A stretch of DNA of 28,502 bases from Lactonifactor sp. BIOML-A5 (GTDB lineage: Bacteria; Bacillota; Clostridia; Lachnospirales; Lachnospiraceae): the NCBI RefSeq assembly GCF_009677585.1, contig NZ_WKYV01000046.1, positions 1 through 28,502 on the forward strand, read 5' to 3'. The notes beneath the pieces were generated by a model. The model did no database searches and had not been told where the DNA came from. It saw only the letters and a program-made list of their open reading frames with translations. Position 1 is the first letter of the stretch; every line of letters begins with the position of its first letter. The position numbers and the translations under genes were made by a program. This document shows, piece after piece, positions 7,184 to 13,933 of this stretch.

Positions 7184-7599
7184 TATTCTTCATCATCCGG
7201 ACTGTTCTGGAAATCCACTGCATCCTCCAGCCGGATTTTACCTTTGGTTCGTTTGACTTCGGCAACGCATCGGCCACGAAGCCGGTGCAATTCCTCATCG
7301 GTAATCTCCAGCGTAACCGCAAGCAGATGCATCATCATGCTGATTTCCACCGAAAGCCGGAATAGATTATTTGCCACCCGGTTTTCAGTTTTTTGCAATG
7401 TGCCTTGTATCGAGGCAAGCAATGCCTTGGAAAGATAAGAGGAGATATCCTCTGTTCCAAGGTATCCCATGTAAAAGCTAAGTGCCTTTTCAATAAATTC
7501 GCTGCGGCTTTTGCAGTTGTCCTTGCTTAGCCAGCCGTCCAGCCGTTCCATGGTTTCGGGATACAGCCAGACTGCTGTCCGTTCCTTATTGTTTTTCAT
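7183..7599 (-). CDS. ribbon-helix-helix relaxosome accessory protein (MobC-like)
   Basis: A 138-residue DNA-binding protein. The N-terminal ribbon-helix-helix is TAVWLYPETMERLDGWL followed by KSRSEFIEKALSFYMGYL. A helical C-terminal part (about 55-110) probably dimerises. Such proteins bind oriT and load the relaxase. The start is the ATG at 7599 with GGAGG 7 bases upstream; the in-frame TTG two codons earlier is too close to that site. The stop overlaps the relaxase start by one base, and the candidate oriT lies just upstream. Confidence 0.82.
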   Translation of the reverse strand: MKNNKERTAVWLYPETMERLDGWLSKDNCKSRSEFIEKALSFYMGYLGTEDISSYLSKALLASIQGTLQKTENRVANNLFRLSVEISMMMHLLAVTLEITDEELHRLRGRCVAEVKRTKGKIRLEDAVDFQNSPDDEE

Positions 7600-7738
7600 A
7601 TACAAGCCTCCGTTTCATGGATGTACACCTGTGGGGTGACCGTCCAAATCCCTTTTGTTATCTGCTTTTTCTTCAATTTCGACCACTCTGACCGTGACAA
7701 ATCCGCAATCCGACCACCTCATGGGCAGTGGCAAAAAA

Positions 7739-7803
7739 CGCCCAGCACTGCTGGGCGAAGTGAGCGGCGGGAGGGCGCTTGCGACCACCCGCCTTTATCC
7801 TGC
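7739..7803 (+). other. candidate origin of transfer (oriT)
   Basis: Three signals line up upstream of mobC: a 19-base palindrome CGCCCAGCA-C-TGCTGGGCG (7739-7757); an inverted repeat GGCGGG (7766-7771)/CCCGCC (7788-7793); and, three bases later, TATCCTGC (7796-7803). The last matches the nic core YATCCTG|Y of IncP-type plasmids, which are cut by relaxases of the same MobP clan. A hairpin just 5' of nic is the normal layout. The surrounding 7600-7977 holds no gene. Confidence 0.5.
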
Positions 7804-7977
7804 TCTTTTTTAGACCCAAGGACGGTGCAAGGGCAACGCATATTGTGACCGAATGGCGATAGTCGGGCATCTCCGCACAAAGCCCCCACAATCGGTTTTA
7901 CTTGGCTTGGCGGGGAAATATGCCACCTATCGCTGAATAAGCCCACACAGGGGCACACGGGCGGCAACACGGGCACG

Positions 7978-8377
7978 TCACATCTGTTGGGCTGTCTGGC
8001 TCGTCAGCGGCTCCGGTTCCTCCTGCAGACGGAGGCCGTAATCCTACAGCGTCAGCCCTTCCTGATGTATGCAGTAGTCCTGCATTTTTTTCAGCAGGAT
8101 TTCTCTTTCCTGATCGTCCAGCTGGTAGACCAGTTCTTGGCAGGAGCCGTCCCCGCGATTCAGGACGATGTCCAGCGTATCGCATACCTGCCCTTGGCCG
8201 ATGTCATAATTGGCATAGACATTGATCCAGTCATTGTTCTCCACCGTTTCCACATGGGTTCCGAATACCATCCGTTTCCATGATTTCATCGGAAAAGGTG
8301 ATATCGCTGTCCGTCAGTTTCCGGCTGCCTGCGATCAGAAACGGACCAGTTGCCTGTTCCATCGAATTTTCTTTCAT
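7978..8377 (-). pseudogene. broken ICE gene (frameshift plus nonsense codon)
   Basis: The 5' part (ATG at 8377) reads MKENSMEQATGPFLIAGSRK ... FSDEIMETDG, then runs out of frame near 8270 and stops at 8231. The neighbouring frame carries on as MVFGTHVETVENNDWINVYA ... CDTLDIVLNRGDG ... YCIHQEGLTL, hits TAG at 8044-8046, and continues after it as DYGLRLQEEPEPLTSQ to TGA at 7978. The three pieces join into one plausible protein of about 132 residues of a kind I have seen in related ICEs. The TAG replaces what is most simply a CAG. The function of the intact family is unknown to me. It lies between oriT and a DUF6103-like gene. Confidence 0.7.
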
Positions 8378-8453
8378 TCAGATTCCTCCATTGCCGAATT
8401 TTCCAAGGCTCGCAGCGCGAACCTCAGAGAGAAAAAAGGACGGTGCACATTTT

Positions 8454-8633
8454 TTACACACCGCCGCTGCCTGCTGCTTCAATGCGTTCCCGTACATCAG
8501 TGGGAACATGCTTTTCATAGAGAGCCTGAAGCACAGACTCCAGTTCCTCCTGTAATTGTTCGCCTGTCCGGTACTGCCGGAGAGCCTCCAGTTTCTCTGT
8601 ATTGAACGGAACAGAAATATTTTCCCTTTTCAT
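8454..8633 (-). CDS. short DUF6103-like protein
   Basis: A 59-residue protein. Its order of motifs, VPFNTEKLEALRQY ... LQEELESVLQALYEKHVPTDVRERIE, matches the N-terminal half of the protein at 9937-10287 (SFPTEKLEALRFF ... EQELQNYLDKTYEKAVPAQVREYVE). The two are therefore paralogues about 1.3 kb apart. The resemblance to short regulatory helical proteins of the DUF6103 type is from memory. It lacks the Gln/Pro-rich tail of the longer copy. It lies between the broken gene at 8 kb and the ParR/ParM pair. No catalytic residues are visible. Confidence 0.65.
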   Translation of the reverse strand: MKRENISVPFNTEKLEALRQYRTGEQLQEELESVLQALYEKHVPTDVRERIEAAGSGGV

Positions 8634-8666
8634 AAAATTCCACTCCTTTGGTTGATTTCGAGCAGA

Positions 8667-8735
8667 AAGTGAGCCATGTTGGTGCAGACAGCCTGTGTTC
8701 TGATAGAAGCATTCAGGAAAAGTGAGCCAACATGG
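8667..8735. repeat. repeat pair beside parR, possible centromere
   Basis: AAAGTGAGCC occurs twice (8667 and 8719). It is followed once by ATGTTGG and once by AACATGG, so CCATGTTGG (8674-8682) and CCAACATGG (8727-8735) are also inverted copies 44 bases apart. They directly follow the parR stop codon. A ParR-binding site is possible, though real centromeres usually have more copies. Confidence 0.3.
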
Positions 8736-9020
8736 TTACAATTCCTCCAGTGCGTGAATCAGGCTGCCGGGCAGTTCCTTCAGCTGAACAGCCGTATCCG
8801 GCGTCAGTGTCTGCGGGACTTCCGCCAGCCGGAGGTTTTGAAGTTCTTCCCGAACAGCTTGCCGAACCAGCTGCTCCAGCCGTTCTGTTTGTGCGGCGGC
8901 AAGAATACTGGACACCACAAAGTCGGTGCGCTGGCGGTTGGCCTGTTGCGAAAACAGACGCTCGGCCTCCCGGTGCCTGGGATCGTCCATGTCAAAGGAC
9001 AGATAGTATCGCTTCCTCAT
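8736..9020 (-). CDS. parR: ParR-like centromere-binding protein
   Basis: A 94-residue protein: RKRYYLSFDMDDPRHREAER ... RTDFVVSSILAAAQTERLEQLVRQAV. The N-terminal strand-helix-helix layout (YYLSFDMDD, then a helix around EAERLF and TDFVVSSILAA) resembles ribbon-helix-helix ParR proteins that bind centromere repeats and couple them to ParM filaments. The ATG at 9020 follows the parM stop by 4 bases, so the pair is one operon, in the usual parM-parR order. A start 14 codons earlier would lie inside parM and is not favoured. The assignment leans on the gene pairing. Confidence 0.72.
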   Translation of the reverse strand: MRKRYYLSFDMDDPRHREAERLFSQQANRQRTDFVVSSILAAAQTERLEQLVRQAVREELQNLRLAEVPQTLTPDTAVQLKELPGSLIHALEEL

Positions 9021-9024
9021 AGGC

Positions 9025-9906
9025 TTACCCCAGCAGGAGCTTGTACCCGTCCGCATTGGCAAACCGGTTCAGTACAGCCACGGTATTGAGTCCATCCCCG
9101 CACAGCCGGGATTCCAAAAGCTCCGCACCGCCACCCACGAACACGGTAGGAAGCCTTAAATCCAAGCCCCGTTCCCGCAGTGCGTTCAGCAGCTCCTTGC
9201 AGTAGGCGGACACCTCCTGCTCCACAGCTTCTTCGATTTTCCTGCGGTCAGTATGCTGGATTTTGCCCCGAATAGCATCGGTGATCAGCACATCCGAAAG
9301 AAGAATGCCGCTTTTCTGCAGGGCATCCTGAATGCGGCTGTAAAGAATGATCGTGCCCATCCGCAGACTGGCGCAGCTTGCCCTGTCCAGCCTGAAATTG
9401 TGGACGGTGAGAACATCCACCGTGTATCCGCCGATGTCAACGAGGGTAATGCTGCGATATTCCTGCAGACGGGGATAGTACCGGCACAGAGCCGCATGTC
9501 CCTGAGCGAACACCTTACAGTCTGCAATGCGACAGCGGTAGGCTGCTCCTTCGAACACAAAGGATACATTTTCCCGCAAAAAATATCGCCGAAACGCTTC
9601 CTTCTGCGTGCCATAGCTGTCAATGGGAAGCCCCACCCCCAGCATAATATCCGCGTTGGCCACTCCGGAACGCTTCATGGCCTCGGCAATGGCCGGCAGG
9701 GTGAGAATAAAGGTATCCTGCTCTCTGGTTTTATCCTGCTGAAAGCGCAGACGGCGTTCCCCGATGGCGTAATAGTTGCCTTCATAATAGAGCTGCAGCT
9801 CCGGCGTAATGAATTCCCGGTCGCTGACCGCGAAGCCGGAGGCGTAAAGCATCCCCTCCGAGGATTTGGTATTGTAGTTTCCGTTGTCTATGCCAAGCTT
9901 GATCAT
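9025..9906 (-). CDS. parM: ParM/StbA-family actin-like ATPase
   Basis: A 293-residue actin-fold ATPase. Phosphate-1 motif IKLGIDNGNYNTKSS lies at the N-terminus, phosphate-2 ITLVDIGGYTVDVLT at about 150-165, and the adenosine motif PTVFVGGGAELL near residue 260. ParM forms filaments that push apart DNA copies held by ParR. On an ICE this would stabilise the circular form after excision. The start is the ATG at 9906 with GGAGG 8 bases upstream; the in-frame GTG at 9915 abuts the ribosome site. It is followed after 4 bases by parR. Confidence 0.9.
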   Translation of the reverse strand: MIKLGIDNGNYNTKSSEGMLYASGFAVSDREFITPELQLYYEGNYYAIGERRLRFQQDKTREQDTFILTLPAIAEAMKRSGVANADIMLGVGLPIDSYGTQKEAFRRYFLRENVSFVFEGAAYRCRIADCKVFAQGHAALCRYYPRLQEYRSITLVDIGGYTVDVLTVHNFRLDRASCASLRMGTIILYSRIQDALQKSGILLSDVLITDAIRGKIQHTDRRKIEEAVEQEVSAYCKELLNALRERGLDLRLPTVFVGGGAELLESRLCGDGLNTVAVLNRFANADGYKLLLG

Positions 9907-9936
9907 AGCCGACACCTCCTTGTTCTTTTTCTGCTG

Positions 9937-10287
9937 TTACATACTCATGCTCATGCCATGCGTTTCCTGCAGAGAGTCCTCCGCAGGTGCGTCGGGCTGA
10001 TGGGCGGCTGTCTGCGGCTCTGCGGGAGCCTGTTCCCTCTGGCGGCGGTTCTGACTCGCAGGGCGTTCTCTGGCTGCGGGGGTCGCCTGTGTTTCCTGCG
10101 ATGCGGGAGCCTGCTCCATGCGACTCTCCACATATTCCCGTACTTGGGCCGGAACCGCCTTTTCATAGGTTTTGTCCAGATAATTCTGAAGCTCCTGTTC
10201 GATGGTAAGCTCCTTTTTGTCCATGAAGAAGCGGAGCGCCTCCAGCTTCTCCGTAGGGAAGGATAATTTCAGTTCGGTTGTGCTCAT
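9937..10287 (-). CDS. DUF6103-like protein with Gln/Pro-rich tail
   Basis: A 116-residue protein. The first half (about 1-58) is the same module as the 59-residue protein at 8454-8633. The second half is low-complexity (Gln, Pro, Ala, Glu) and ends HGMSMSM; the amidoligase at 12383 also ends in TMSM. The start ATG has GGAGG 8 bases upstream. It precedes parM by 30 bases and may be the first gene of the partition operon. Function unknown; a small regulatory or DNA-binding role is possible but not shown. Confidence 0.7.
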   Translation of the reverse strand: MSTTELKLSFPTEKLEALRFFMDKKELTIEQELQNYLDKTYEKAVPAQVREYVESRMEQAPASQETQATPAARERPASQNRRQREQAPAEPQTAAHQPDAPAEDSLQETHGMSMSM

Positions 10288-10361
10288 ACAGATTTCCTCC
10301 ATTCATGGAAAGATTGGCAGACCTGCCACAGTCAAGGTGACAGGTCTTGTGAAGAACACGT

Positions 10362-11870
10362 TTACGGCAGATAGTTTCTCGGATTTTTCGCCGAGCCGTT
10401 TATCCGTACTTCAAAATGCAGATGGTTTCCGGTGCTTCGCCCGGTGGAACCCACCTTGGCAATGGTTTCTCCGGCCTTGACTGTCTGCCCCTCCCGGACG
10501 AGAATTTGTGAGCAGTGCCCGTATAAAGTGACCATGCCATTTCCGTGGTCAATGGTCAGATAATAGCCGTAGCCGGTGCTTCCATAAACCACGGTTTTCA
10601 CCGTTCCCGCTTTTGCAGAGCGGATGGAAGTACCTTTGGCAGCACCAAGATCAAGACCGGAATGTCCCACCCACTTCCCGGTGAGCGGGTCTGTTCTGCC
10701 TCCGAATTCAGAAGTTACCATCGCTCGCCATCCTTTGCCCAGAGGTGAAATAAAGCCGTCGGCAGAGGCTTTTTTCGTTTCGGCATAAGGTCTGGCATAT
10801 AAAACCTGTTTGTCGGAATCGAACAAATCCCGGTAAACAACCCGCCCTTTGGAGGAAGATGCGTCCACCACCTTACCGTCTCCGGCATAGATTCCCACAT
10901 GCGTAATGTTCATGAAACGGCCGTTGGGCTTGTGGCTCCAGAACACCAAATCGCCGGGAGCAAGGCTTGATTTGGAAATCGTCAACCCATTGTCCACGCA
11001 GTATTTGCCCTGTGCCGCAGCGGTGCCGGGGAGGTTTATCCCCAACTTTTTGTACACCCACTGCACCAGATAGCTGCAGTCAGTATAGCTTCCCTGCCCC
11101 CGTTTCTCCTGAGAGTAGGGATCGCCAAGGCGGGAAAGTCCAAGGCGAACTGCTTCAACACCCGTTTCACCGGCAGGCAAATCGGAAAAGAAGCCGTCAA
11201 GCTGATCCGGTATCCAGTCCTCCCACATAGCGGAATCGTCACTCTCGATGGGCGCCGCTGTACCGTATAAGGCACGGTAATAGATTTCCGAAGCGTTGGC
11301 TTGATCTTCATAGGTGATGGCTTCTCCGAAGAGTGTCCTGATGTTGTTGTAGATAGCAGGCAGAGAGGTAATGGGAACGGCGACAGTGTAGGTTTCTTCC
11401 GATGTGGTGCCATCCTCGTTTTCCACGGTGCGGGTGCGTTCCTCATAGGTTACAAAGCAGTCCACATATTTCCGGTATTCCAGCCGGGAGGGGGACTCCG
11501 CGCCGAAGAACAGGGAATAAAAAATGGCCTTGACACGGTAAGCGTCAAGGCTGTCGCCGTCCTCCATCTGTGCATTCACGGTGGATATGGCGCTATCGAT
11601 CAATGTGAAACTGTTTCGCATATCTCCGATGTACTCCCTGTAATCCGCAGGCATACTTCCCGGAATTGCACCGCCATGAAAACACAGCTCCACGGCCATG
11701 TTGTTGTGATTTGCCGTTCCGGAGAGCAGAGAGCAGATCAGCACAATCATTAAGATGAGCGGTGACAGGATGGCGGCGATAGTCCAGCCGATGGTTTTTC
11801 TTATGCGTTCATCCGAGAGTACGGCAGCGGCGGCCTTGGCTGCAGCCGTAATGGTAGCGGGATCAGCCAT
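10362..11870 (-). CDS. conjugative cell-wall hydrolase, NlpC/P60 plus M23 peptidase
   Basis: A 502-residue membrane-anchored wall enzyme. One membrane segment covers about 27-50, so the catalytic part faces outward. A middle domain (60-230) has no known motif. The NlpC/P60 domain (about 235-365) has Cys265 (SYTDCSYLVQW) and His324 (ITHVGIYAG). The C-terminal M23 (LytM) domain has H403/D407 (HSGLDLG), H452 (LYGHCSQ) and H483-x-H485 (GNHLHFEV), the zinc ligands and catalytic His. Such proteins open peptidoglycan locally so that the type IV channel can pass, like CwlT/VirB1. Having two peptidases is unusual against the commoner lysozyme plus NlpC/P60 form. It starts 4 bases after the cyclotransferase stop. 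Confidence 0.9.
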   Translation of the reverse strand: MADPATITAAAKAAAAVLSDERIRKTIGWTIAAILSPLILMIVLICSLLSGTANHNNMAVELCFHGGAIPGSMPADYREYIGDMRNSFTLIDSAISTVNAQMEDGDSLDAYRVKAIFYSLFFGAESPSRLEYRKYVDCFVTYEERTRTVENEDGTTSEETYTVAVPITSLPAIYNNIRTLFGEAITYEDQANASEIYYRALYGTAAPIESDDSAMWEDWIPDQLDGFFSDLPAGETGVEAVRLGLSRLGDPYSQEKRGQGSYTDCSYLVQWVYKKLGINLPGTAAAQGKYCVDNGLTISKSSLAPGDLVFWSHKPNGRFMNITHVGIYAGDGKVVDASSSKGRVVYRDLFDSDKQVLYARPYAETKKASADGFISPLGKGWRAMVTSEFGGRTDPLTGKWVGHSGLDLGAAKGTSIRSAKAGTVKTVVYGSTGYGYYLTIDHGNGMVTLYGHCSQILVREGQTVKAGETIAKVGSTGRSTGNHLHFEVRINGSAKNPRNYLP

Positions 11871-11874
11871 GCCG

Positions 11875-12372
11875 TCACCACCATTTCAGGTCACCGAAAC
11901 CGAACAGGTTCTGCTGTTCCGGTTCGCTTTCCATGAGCTGCTCGGTGTAATCGATGGCCTGCTCCAGAATAGCGGTGTCAAACCCAGCGGTTTTATAGCC
12001 TTCACGGATGGTATTGTAGTAATAGTCGGAGGGATACCCCAGACGATGCCCCGGCGACATCACATAAACCATTGCCGAAACCGTTTTGCCGTCCAGTGTC
12101 AGTTCCATGGTTTCTTTACCGTAGAATCTGGGGAAGCCTTCGTAAACATCGAGGGCAGCTTCATCTTTCGAAGTGATTTCCCACAGCAAAACAGGAACAG
12201 AAGCGCCCTCGCAAGGCTCGATGGTAGCCACAGCTCCATGCCTTCCGCCTCGAAACACAAGGGCATAATCCTTTATCTCAGATGCCCCAAGCACCTTGGC
12301 AGTAGGGCATCGTTTCGCCATTTGCGTCAGATTGAGGTTGCTGCCATAGGCAATATACAGTTTATTTTTCAT
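11875..12372 (-). CDS. gamma-glutamylcyclotransferase (AIG2) family protein
   Basis: A 165-residue AIG2-fold protein. The hallmark loop LYIAYGSNLN is at the N-terminus, and the candidate catalytic Glu is in LDVYEGFPRFY. The family cyclises gamma-glutamyl or similar isopeptide amines, releasing 5-oxoproline, or removes such tags. Its neighbour is an amidoligase that would form comparable amide bonds. Such pairs were described as linked peptide-tag or wall-modification systems by Iyer and colleagues in comparative genomics of amidoligases. The start has AAAGGAG 5-7 bases upstream. It follows the amidoligase by 10 bases in one operon. Confidence 0.85.
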   Translation of the reverse strand: MKNKLYIAYGSNLNLTQMAKRCPTAKVLGASEIKDYALVFRGGRHGAVATIEPCEGASVPVLLWEITSKDEAALDVYEGFPRFYGKETMELTLDGKTVSAMVYVMSPGHRLGYPSDYYYNTIREGYKTAGFDTAILEQAIDYTEQLMESEPEQQNLFGFGDLKWW

Positions 12373-12382
12373 AATAGCTCCT

Positions 12383-13420
12383 TTACATTGACATAGTAAA
12401 AGCGGGGAACTGTTCATCCTCCGCTTCCATCATAGTTTCCGGTACAGCTTGTTCCGGCGGCGCCGTCGTCTGAGCTCTCTCTGCTTCACGCTTTTGTCGC
12501 AGCCGTTCTTTTTGCTTTTCCGCCTGGGCCGGGTCTTTCCACGCAATGCAGCCCTCCAGATGATCCAGCAGATGCTTTCTGGCTGTTTTAAACTCTTCCC
12601 CGATCATGCCGAGACGCAAAAGCCACACACGGAAGGTGTATTTCTCATTGGTAGATTGAGTTTTGGCGGGACTTGCCGACCGTTGGTTGAGCGCCTGAGC
12701 GGTAATGGCAAGGCAGAATTGGATATATGCCTTGATTTTTCCGGCGTGAAGATTGCCATTGAAAGCGCGGAATTCCACCGTGCCTTTCTGGAACACGCTG
12801 TGAAGATTGAGGCAGTGGTAGCGGCTGTGGTGGTAATGCTCCCGGCTGCCATCACCGCCATTGTACCAGATTCGTTTCAGCTGTTCCATGGTAGAGGGTT
12901 TCTGACGGTTGATTCGTTCCAAGAACAGGGGATCAATCTTTTGACAGTAGCTGGTTTCTCTACCGCGGGAAACCTGTAGCGCCCTATAAATCATATCCTC
13001 TTTCGCCGCCATGATGTTGACCAGATTGCGGAGCTTCGGAGCGTTAAAAGGAGCGGCATTGATGTGAATATGAATGCCGCAGGAGGGATTTACAAAAGCC
13101 CCGGCTTCCCGGAGCTTGCGGATCAGTTCCTGCACGGTTTCGATATCCCGGTACTGGCAAATTGGGCTTACCAGCTCCACACTGTAATTCCTGTCGGCAC
13201 TGATTTTCCTGCGTCCGTCTCTCTTTTGGCAGTCAATGCTGCCGTCGCTCATGACTTTCCATTTGCGCCGCTGGCTGTCACAGGCATAATAGGCATCGTA
13301 ATAACCGCCCTCATATTCCTTGCTGGTTCCAAAATATTCGGCAATTACTTCGGCAGCACGGCTTCTTGTTATCCCGGTCATTTCAATTTCAATGCCGAAA
13401 TCCTGAGCCTGTATCTCCAT
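12383..13420 (-). CDS. amidoligase (COOH-NH2 ligase) family protein
   Basis: A 345-residue member of the glutamine-synthetase-like Amidoligase_2 group. Visible marks are FGIEIEMTG at the N-terminus (the Glu-x-Glu metal site), YSVELVSPI, CGIHIHINA (His-x-His) near the middle, and GTVEFRAFNGNL. These enzymes join a carboxyl to an amine with ATP. The substrate is unknown; wall peptide or a protein tag are the usual guesses. The C-terminal 60 residues are charged and Gln-rich and end in TMSM, like the DUF6103-like protein. With the cyclotransferase next to it and a wall hydrolase after that, a role in altering peptidoglycan cross-links during transfer is plausible but unproven. Confidence 0.85.
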   Translation of the reverse strand: MEIQAQDFGIEIEMTGITRSRAAEVIAEYFGTSKEYEGGYYDAYYACDSQRRKWKVMSDGSIDCQKRDGRRKISADRNYSVELVSPICQYRDIETVQELIRKLREAGAFVNPSCGIHIHINAAPFNAPKLRNLVNIMAAKEDMIYRALQVSRGRETSYCQKIDPLFLERINRQKPSTMEQLKRIWYNGGDGSREHYHHSRYHCLNLHSVFQKGTVEFRAFNGNLHAGKIKAYIQFCLAITAQALNQRSASPAKTQSTNEKYTFRVWLLRLGMIGEEFKTARKHLLDHLEGCIAWKDPAQAEKQKERLRQKREAERAQTTAPPEQAVPETMMEAEDEQFPAFTMSM

Positions 13421-13433
13421 TTACCCACCGCCT

Positions 13434-13913
13434 TTACCACATCCTGTGCTGCAGCGTAAGGTCTTTTTCCTGTGCAAGCCCCGCTGTTTCCGCTGCGGAA
13501 TTGATAAAACTGCAGAGCCGTTCCCTTCGCCATGTGTCAATCAGGTAACCTCCGCATTCCTCATTCAACGCATTGATTTTCAGAACCGTATCCCGCACAC
13601 ATTCGGAAATAGCGGCAGGATCTCCCACGGCTGCTATGAGGTCGTCAATGTATTCATCCAGGATATTTCCCATCAGGGACACATCCTCCGGCGTATAATG
13701 ATAGCTGCCGGCATAAGGATTGGGGTATTCCTTCCCGTCCATGCAGCATCGCAGATGCTCCAGTATGACGGGGCGTTCCTCATGGTCCGCCTTCTGGTAT
13801 TTCTCCATAAAAGCCAGAATATCCGCTTCCCGGTTTGGAGTGTAGCGAATAAAGGACAGCATATCTTCGAGAATACCCACCTTGTTTTCTTTTTTATTTT
13901 GAAGCTTATCCAT
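13434..13913 (-). CDS. conserved ICE protein of unknown function
   Basis: A 159-residue, mainly helical, soluble acidic protein (DKLQNKKENKVGILEDMLSF ... NPYAGSYHYTPEDVSLMGNIL ... GGYLIDTWRRERLCSFINS). I do not recognise a family. I choose the ATG at 13913, with GGGAG 7 bases upstream; another ATG at 13934 overlaps the virB4 stop as TAATG and is also possible. It lies between virB4 and the amidoligase, 13 bases from the latter, so it belongs to the same transcript. Confidence 0.7.
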   Translation of the reverse strand: MDKLQNKKENKVGILEDMLSFIRYTPNREADILAFMEKYQKADHEERPVILEHLRCCMDGKEYPNPYAGSYHYTPEDVSLMGNILDEYIDDLIAAVGDPAAISECVRDTVLKINALNEECGGYLIDTWRRERLCSFINSAAETAGLAQEKDLTLQHRMW

Positions 13914-13933
13914 GATTTTTTCTCCCTTCTTCA

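Noticed and set aside
7673..8185. Long minus frames across the oriT and the 8 kb gene
   Set aside because: They contradict the reassembled broken gene and cross the palindromes; no ribosome sites.
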